A stretch of DNA of 9,314 nucleotides from an uncultured Desulfuromonas sp. (GTDB taxonomy: Bacteria; Desulfobacterota; Desulfuromonadia; Desulfuromonadales; Trichloromonadaceae), in assembly GCA_937982495.1 (NCBI GenBank), contig CALJLX010000432.1, positions 1-9,314 on the forward strand, read 5' to 3'. The notes under the pieces were generated by a model. It was not told the DNA's origin. It worked only from the letters and a program-made list of their open reading frames with translations, and made no database searches. The position numbers and the translations under genes are program-made. Of this stretch, positions 5,202-9,314 are shown piece after piece (position 1 is the stretch's first letter; each line of letters opens with the position of its first letter).

Positions 5202-6876
5202 GCGGTTTGAAAACCTCATGGTAGAGGAAGTCGTTGCCCACCAGGTCGTTTCGGCCGGCCAAAGGGTGATTGCTCGGCAGGATCACGAAGGGGCGCGACT
5301 GCTCGCCGCCGACCGAGCCGTGTCCCCCGACCTGATCGTCGAAACAGGCGATGCGTTCGCCGTCGTAGGCGCCGAAGAGAATCAGGTCACCGCAGGCGTC
5401 ATCAAGCGCGAAGTCGACCAGGCGCGGCCAAAGGGTCTCCGGCTCGCCGTAGGGACGTAGAAATGCCAGTTCTTCCGGAGCCGGCGCGCACTCTCCGGAG
5501 CCGACCGTTCGTCCACCATCGTGATAGCAGCAGATCTCTGAACCTTCGCCCCGCGCCAGGACGAAGCCGATCCCTTGGTGCCGGCTGAGGAAGCGCAGCA
5601 GGAGCGGTTGCTCCTGCTCGACTTCGGCCGCACGCAGGCGTTGCCCATAGCCGGTGATGTAGAGGTGGGCGAGGGAGCTGGAATAGGTGACGACTACGCC
5701 GCCCTCTTGATCGATCTTGATGGTTTCCGGCACCAGATCGCGGATTTTTTTCTGCAAGCGTTTTTTCGTCGCCCGATAGATCCGGTCGCGCCAGTGGCTG
5801 GGGCGCGTATCCAGTTCCGCCCGCAGATAATCGAGTTGAACGGCCGTGAATTCCAGCGGTCCGCTGGAGACGGCGGCCCGCTGGTTTTTTTTCAGAAAGG
5901 CGCTGATGGCATCGCCGAGGGTGGCGCCAAAGCGGTTGTGAAAAGGATAGCCGGGGGTCTGCCCGTGGTCGGAGAGGACGACCAACTGATAATCGGCGCC
6001 GGCGGCATGGCGGATCATGCGCAGGATTTCGCCGATGCGTTTGTCGGTGTGGCGCAGACTCTTCAATGCCGCCGGGGAGCCGGGGCCGAAGTGGTGGCCA
6101 AGCTCGTCGTAGCCGCTGTAGGTCGTGTAGATATAGGGTACCCCCACATAGATATCGGCCAAGACCCCCAGGGTTTGCAGTTCCCGCAATACCACGTTGC
6201 ACAGCACCCGGATCAGCGGGAAGAGCCCCTCGCTTACCCGCCAGGGGCGGGTTTTCCGGTAATGCCAGCGCTCGTAGGCGTCCGTCACATATTCGACCAG
6301 GGTGGCGCCGAACATGCGACAGATACGAAGGGGATGGAGCAAGGCGAGAAGCATGAAGCGCAGGCCGCCGAAGCGCCCGAAAAGGGTCTGGGGATGGGGG
6401 GAGGAGACGGTGAAGACACTGCGCGCGGCGCCGCCGTCGATAATATTCGAATAGGAGGAGCCGCCGTCCAGCAGCCCGGTTTTGTCGTGAAAGAGTTTTT
6501 CGCGAAAATGCTGGACGTGGTCGGGGTCGTTGCAGCTGATCAGTTGCCCGGCGGCTCGTTCGAACCAGCGGAAGGCGGGGATGCCGCCACTGTCGCCGTA
6601 AAAAATCGCGGCCTGGGCGGCGGGCGTGGTGCTCGGCAAGCCGGCTTCATATTCCAGAAGGACATGGCCTTGATCAAGATAGCGCCGGGCATGGGGCATG
6701 TAGCCTAAGTCGAGGGCCCGGCGGAGATGGGGAGCCGAAAGGCCGTCGATCTGCACGCCGACGAATCCTTGACGGACCCCCGAAGCCTGCCGTTCCCTTC
6801 TTTCCTTACGCAAAAGATAAAACTTGAATCCGTAATAGGTTCGGTAGAGTTTTCCGAACCAAGACAGCTCCGTCAT
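5161..6876 (-). CDS. Alkaline-phosphatase-superfamily phosphodiesterase (type I PDE/nucleotide pyrophosphatase-like)
   Basis: This 571-residue protein keeps the binuclear metal centre of the alkaline phosphatase/NPP superfamily. Asp44 (VQIDG) and a Ser/Thr nucleophile in LPSTTP (80-85) are followed by Asp257 and His261 (YDELGHH), Asp303 and His304 (LSDHGQ) and His519 (GGHGS). The D-x3-H and DH spacings fit the known ligand pattern. The substrate (phosphodiester, pyrophosphate or phosphonate ester) cannot be told. There is no signal peptide or clear membrane anchor; the N-terminus is basic (RKERRERQ, 23-30), so a cytosolic or peripheral location is inferred. The protein is long for a bare catalytic domain, with extra segments near 140-240 and 330-480. 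The ATG at 6876 is preferred: the frame stays open to a TTG at 6948, but that lies inside the cyclophilin terminator. The Shine-Dalgarno is weak (GGGG). Its end overlaps the RlmI-like gene. Confidence 0.85.
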   Translation of the reverse strand: MTELSWFGKLYRTYYGFKFYLLRKERRERQASGVRQGFVGVQIDGLSAPHLRRALDLGYMPHARRYLDQGHVLLEYEAGLPSTTPAAQAAIFYGDSGGIPAFRWFERAAGQLISCNDPDHVQHFREKLFHDKTGLLDGGSSYSNIIDGGAARSVFTVSSPHPQTLFGRFGGLRFMLLALLHPLRICRMFGATLVEYVTDAYERWHYRKTRPWRVSEGLFPLIRVLCNVVLRELQTLGVLADIYVGVPYIYTTYSGYDELGHHFGPGSPAALKSLRHTDKRIGEILRMIRHAAGADYQLVVLSDHGQTPGYPFHNRFGATLGDAISAFLKKNQRAAVSSGPLEFTAVQLDYLRAELDTRPSHWRDRIYRATKKRLQKKIRDLVPETIKIDQEGGVVVTYSSSLAHLYITGYGQRLRAAEVEQEQPLLLRFLSRHQGIGFVLARGEGSEICCYHDGGRTVGSGECAPAPEELAFLRPYGEPETLWPRLVDFALDDACGDLILFGAYDGERIACFDDQVGGHGSVGGEQSRPFVILPSNHPLAGRNDLVGNDFLYHEVFKPLRNDPPSAPPSHI

Positions 6877-6944
6877 GTTGAGCCCCGTGGAAAAGCAAGC
6901 AGAACAGTGTATTAAAATGACTGTAGCACGGGGCGGCGGGGCAA

Positions 6945-6989
6945 CCAACGAAAAAGCCGGAATTTATCGAATTCCGGCTTTTTCGTTGG
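6945..6989 (-). terminator. Bidirectional-looking terminator after the cyclophilin gene
   Basis: Perfect 20-base arms (6945-6964 and 6970-6989) enclose a 5-nt loop. Read leftward, a GC-rich CCGG core is followed by CTTTTTCGTTGG, so it ends the cyclophilin transcript 22 bp past its stop codon. The A/T tracts lie inside the stem, so it would also work rightward, although no plus-strand gene precedes it. It separates the cyclophilin from the phosphodiesterase. Confidence 0.88.
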
Positions 6990-7011
6990 GACTGGCAAGT
7001 ATTGAGCTCGA

Positions 7012-7530
7012 TTATTGGGCAACCCGACTGACTTTTTCGATCGTCACCGCTTCCACCGGAACATCCTGATGAAAGCCTTTGTTGCCGGTCTTCACCTTGC
7101 GGATGGCGTCGACTACCTCCATGCCTTCGATGACCTGGCCGAAGACCGCGTAGCCGTATCCCGCAGGGCTTTTCGACTGGTGATTAAGAAAGGTGTTATC
7201 CACCAAATTGATGAAAAACTGGGAGGTTGCGCTATCGACGACCTGGGTTCGGGCCATGGCGATGCTGCCGCGCGCGTTGGGCAGGCCATTGTCGGCCTCG
7301 TTCTTGATCGGGGCGCTGTTTTTCTTTTCCTTCATGTCGGAGGTCATGCCGCCCCCCTGAACCATAAAGTTGTCGATGACCCGGTGGAAGATCGTTCCCT
7401 CATAAAAACCCGCATCCACATAGTCGAGAAAATTTTTGACGGTGATCGGGGCCTTTTCGTGGTTCAGCGCGATTTTAATGTCCCCCATGGAGGTTTCCAT
7501 CAGCACGACGGGGTTTTTCTCTTCACTCAT
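7012..7530 (-). CDS. ppiB: Cytoplasmic peptidyl-prolyl cis-trans isomerase, cyclophilin type
   Basis: This 172-residue single-domain cyclophilin catalyses cis-trans isomerisation of Xaa-Pro bonds during protein folding. The active-site signature is intact: Arg50 (FHRVI), Phe55, Met56 and Gln58 (NFMVQGGG), the AMAR strand (91-94), Gln104-Phe105 (SQFFINL) and His117 (FLNHQ). Phe114 stands where human CypA has its cyclosporin-binding tryptophan, as is usual in bacterial cyclophilins that bind the drug weakly. There is no signal peptide, so the protein is cytoplasmic, and the length fits PpiB. The ATG at 7530 has AAGGAG (7541-7546) with a rather long 10-nt spacer. A good sigma-70 promoter lies upstream (7573-7601) and a strong terminator downstream (6945-6989), so it is a self-contained unit. 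Confidence 0.95.
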   Translation of the reverse strand: MSEEKNPVVLMETSMGDIKIALNHEKAPITVKNFLDYVDAGFYEGTIFHRVIDNFMVQGGGMTSDMKEKKNSAPIKNEADNGLPNARGSIAMARTQVVDSATSQFFINLVDNTFLNHQSKSPAGYGYAVFGQVIEGMEVVDAIRKVKTGNKGFHQDVPVEAVTIEKVSRVAQ

Positions 7531-7572
7531 AATCGTATCGCTCCTTGGCTTGGGCTTGATGATATTTCACGG

Positions 7573-7601
7573 AATTTAACAGATGAGCTGGAGGGCGTCA
7601 A
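7573..7601 (-). promoter_or_regulatory. Sigma-70 promoter of the cyclophilin gene
   Basis: On the minus strand, TTGACG (-35, 7596-7601; 5 of 6 matches) and TAAATT (-10, 7573-7578; 4 of 6) are separated by exactly 17 bp. Transcription would begin near 7566, giving a leader of about 36 nt that contains the AAGGAG at 7541-7546. It lies just beyond the CoA-transferase terminator, consistent with independent expression. Confidence 0.6.
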
Positions 7602-7620
7602 CGAAGAGTGGCGGGCCGAA

Positions 7621-7656
7621 AACGAAAAAGCCCCACCGGTTTCCCGGCGGGGCTTT
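7621..7656 (-). terminator. Rho-independent terminator of the CoA-transferase gene
   Basis: AAAGCCCC and CCGG on the left (7627-7639) pair with CCGG and GGGGCTTT on the right (7644-7656), with one A/C mismatch and a TTTC loop. Read leftward, the stem ends in CTTTTTCGTT. It begins 20 bp past the CoA-transferase stop codon. The 12-mer AACGAAAAAGCC (7621-7632) also occurs in the cyclophilin terminator at 6947-6958. Confidence 0.88.
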
Positions 7657-7675
7657 AATCGAGCGGAGCAGTCGA

Positions 7676-9262
7676 TTATTCGCAGAGATCGACTTTGATG
7701 TCCCAGTTCTTGATCTTCATGGTGCCGTTCTGGGCCAGGTTCAACTGCATCTTGAAGGCGCGGTCGAAGAGCTGGGGTTCATGACCGATGCCCTTGGCCA
7801 GGGTTTCCTTTTTGGCCATTTCGAAGTAATCGGTAAGAATCGGCTTGTAATCGGGATGGGCGCACTTCTCGATGATCTTCTTGGCGCGGTCACGCGGGCA
7901 GAGACCGCGGAGGTCGGCCAGGCCCTGCTCGGTGACCAGTACGTCGAGGTCATGCTCGGTATGGTCGATGTGCGGCGCCTTGGGCACGACGCAGGTGATC
8001 CCGTTCGGGTCGGTCTTGGACGGACGGGTTGACGGGGAGTGCATGATCTTGATGTAGCCATTACGCAGGAAGTCGCCGGAGCCGCCGAGGCCGTTGATCA
8101 TCCGGGTGCCGCCGACCAGGGTGGAGTTGGCGTGGGCGTAGATATCGAACTCGACCGGGGTGTTCATGGCGATACACCCGAGACGGCGGATCGGCTCCGG
8201 CGCGTTCGAGATTGACAGGGGGCGCAGGACGATCTTGCTGAAGTATTTTTCCCAATTGTCGAAGAAGCGCGGGAAGCCCGGGGTTTCCGACAAGGACAGA
8301 GAGCAGGACGAAGCGCAGCGCAGGTTGCCGCCGTCGAAGAAGTCGAGCATGGTGTCCTGAAGAACTTCCGTGTAGACCGAAAGATCGGTGAAGGGGCCCT
8401 TGGCCAATCCGCCGATAACGGCATTGGCGATGGAGCCTACGCCCGACTGCAGCGGCAGCAGGTTCTTGGGCAGCCGGCCCATTTTGATTTCGTGGGCGAA
8501 GAAGTCCATGATGTGGCCGGCGATGGCGTCGGAAGTGTCGTCCATTTCGGAGAAAGCACGACCTTTGTCGCGGCGCTTCGACTCGACCACGGCGATGATC
8601 TTGTCCGGGTCGCAGGGAACATAGGGGGAGCCGATGCGGGTGTCGGCCGCGGTGATCAGGAACGGAGCCCGGTGAGGCGGCTTCTGCTGCATGTGGATGT
8701 CGTGCATCCCCTCAAAGGAGGGCTGTCCGGTGTTGACCTCGATGATGATCTTGTCGCACAGGTTGATGGCTTCGGCGACGATGCCGCAAGAAGTGGTCAG
8801 GGCCAGACCGCAGTCTTCGGTGATGGCGGAGACTTCGATGATGCCGATGTCGTAGCGACCGTTTTCGGTGTAGAAGCCGTAGCTGATGTCCTGGGCGAAG
8901 TGCCCCAGGTGCTTGTCGCCCATGCGAATGCGGCCGGCATTGATGCCGGCGGCGATATTTTTGCCGGTCTGATAGGGCCAGCGGCGGTCGATCATGTCGA
9001 GAGTCGCCCAGCGGTCCTCGGTTTCGGCCCCGACGGAAGCGCCGATGAACAGGTTGAACTTCATCTTGCCCTGCAACTTGTTGGCTTCAACGTAGTCGGC
9101 AAGGGCGATGGGGACTTCTTTCGGGTAGCCGGCGGGGGTGAAGCCCGACCACAGCAGATTCTGCCCAGCTTGGAAGTACTTGATGGTGTCTTCCGCCTTG
9201 CAGACCTTGCTGAGTAGGGACTTGCGACGAACGCGACTTTCCAGTGTGCCGAAATCAGACAT
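7676..9262 (-). CDS. Acetyl-CoA hydrolase/transferase family, probable succinyl-CoA:acetate CoA-transferase
   Basis: This 528-residue protein belongs to the Cat1/AarC class I CoA-transferase family. The catalytic glutamate is Glu299 (VYTEVLQD), which forms the glutamyl-CoA thioester. The glycine-rich loops GVGSIANAV (274-282) and GLGGSGDF (391-398) match the CoA and oxyanion-hole regions, and TEQGLADLRG (444-453) is the conserved C-terminal motif. In acetate-oxidising Desulfuromonadales such enzymes move CoA from succinyl-CoA to acetate, activating acetate and replacing succinyl-CoA synthetase in the TCA cycle. That role is inferred here; other acyl donors or hydrolysis are possible. Length and the N-terminal MSDFGTLESR suggest the ATG at 9262 is the true start. 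Only 4 genomic bases remain before adapter sequence begins at 9267, so the ribosome binding site and promoter are missing. A terminator follows at 7621-7656. Confidence 0.92.
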   Translation of the reverse strand: MSDFGTLESRVRRKSLLSKVCKAEDTIKYFQAGQNLLWSGFTPAGYPKEVPIALADYVEANKLQGKMKFNLFIGASVGAETEDRWATLDMIDRRWPYQTGKNIAAGINAGRIRMGDKHLGHFAQDISYGFYTENGRYDIGIIEVSAITEDCGLALTTSCGIVAEAINLCDKIIIEVNTGQPSFEGMHDIHMQQKPPHRAPFLITAADTRIGSPYVPCDPDKIIAVVESKRRDKGRAFSEMDDTSDAIAGHIMDFFAHEIKMGRLPKNLLPLQSGVGSIANAVIGGLAKGPFTDLSVYTEVLQDTMLDFFDGGNLRCASSCSLSLSETPGFPRFFDNWEKYFSKIVLRPLSISNAPEPIRRLGCIAMNTPVEFDIYAHANSTLVGGTRMINGLGGSGDFLRNGYIKIMHSPSTRPSKTDPNGITCVVPKAPHIDHTEHDLDVLVTEQGLADLRGLCPRDRAKKIIEKCAHPDYKPILTDYFEMAKKETLAKGIGHEPQLFDRAFKMQLNLAQNGTMKIKNWDIKVDLCE

Positions 9263-9266
9263 ACGT

Positions 9267-9314
9267 AGATCGGAAGAGCGTCGTGTAGGGAAAGAGTGTA
9301 GATCTCGGTGGTCG
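9267..9314. other. Illumina TruSeq adapter sequence (non-genomic contig tail)
   Basis: The final 48 bases begin AGATCGGAAGAGCGTCGTGT and continue as the reverse complement of the Illumina TruSeq universal (P5 side) adapter, ending GGTGGTCG. This is read-through adapter left untrimmed at a contig end. The last trustworthy genomic base is about 9266. Nothing biological should be inferred from this stretch. Confidence 0.97.

Noticed and set aside
5575..6708. Long open frame of 377 codons on the plus strand
   Set aside because: It lies wholly antisense to the phosphodiesterase, whose metal-ligand motifs are intact; its Gly/Ala-rich translation matches no family and is typical of GC-rich antisense frames.
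6877..6948. Longer phosphodiesterase start at a TTG (6948)
   Set aside because: It falls inside the arm of the cyclophilin terminator, and the added residues have no family character.
6920..6948. TTGGTT-17-TACAGT as a phosphodiesterase promoter
   Set aside because: Only 3/6 and 4/6 matches, and the -35 lies within the terminator stem; too weak to list.
8492..9217. 241-codon plus-strand open frame
   Set aside because: It is antisense to the well-supported CoA-transferase, and its Val/Asp/Gly-rich translation is what the opposite strand of a GC-rich gene yields.

Overview
The window looks like a GC-rich chromosomal segment from an anaerobic deltaproteobacterium of the Desulfuromonadales type (Geobacter, Desulfuromonas and relatives). 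This is inferred from a succinyl-CoA:acetate CoA-transferase-type enzyme, an aldo/keto reductase carrying two 4Fe-4S cluster motifs, and a conserved hypothetical protein I associate with that group. No mobile element, CRISPR array, tRNA or rRNA was seen. The last 48 bases (9267-9314) match an Illumina TruSeq adapter and are not genomic, so the real sequence ends just upstream of the CoA-transferase start codon.

Layout, left to right. A strong plus-strand terminator (29-60) closes a transcript that begins outside the window. A YcgJ/UbiE-like SAM methyltransferase (182-973, minus) is divergent from an aldo/keto reductase-ferredoxin fusion (1086-2036, plus). A candidate sigma-54 promoter and a 125-150 base leader with a 9-bp hairpin precede a PF03773-type permease (2202-3194, plus). 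The permease meets a 216-residue protein of unknown function (3198-3848, minus) tail to tail with a 3-bp gap. That gene is divergent from a PUA-containing RlmI-like methyltransferase (3987-5201, plus). The methyltransferase overlaps, tail to tail by 41 bp, a cytosolic alkaline-phosphatase-superfamily phosphodiesterase (5161-6876, minus). Next come a cytoplasmic cyclophilin (7012-7530, minus) and the CoA-transferase (7676-9262, minus), each followed by its own hairpin terminator.

The genes are mostly single transcription units with mixed roles: RNA and small-molecule methylation, protein folding, acetate/TCA metabolism, redox and transport. I see no coherent multigene system. The best leads are local. 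The RlmI-like enzyme lacks the motif VI cysteine used for m5C chemistry and has an SSN motif more like RlmK. The permease has a Cys/His-rich cytosolic loop and a possible sigma-54 promoter. The 216-residue gene has a palindrome in its leader. The adapter tail is an assembly artefact.
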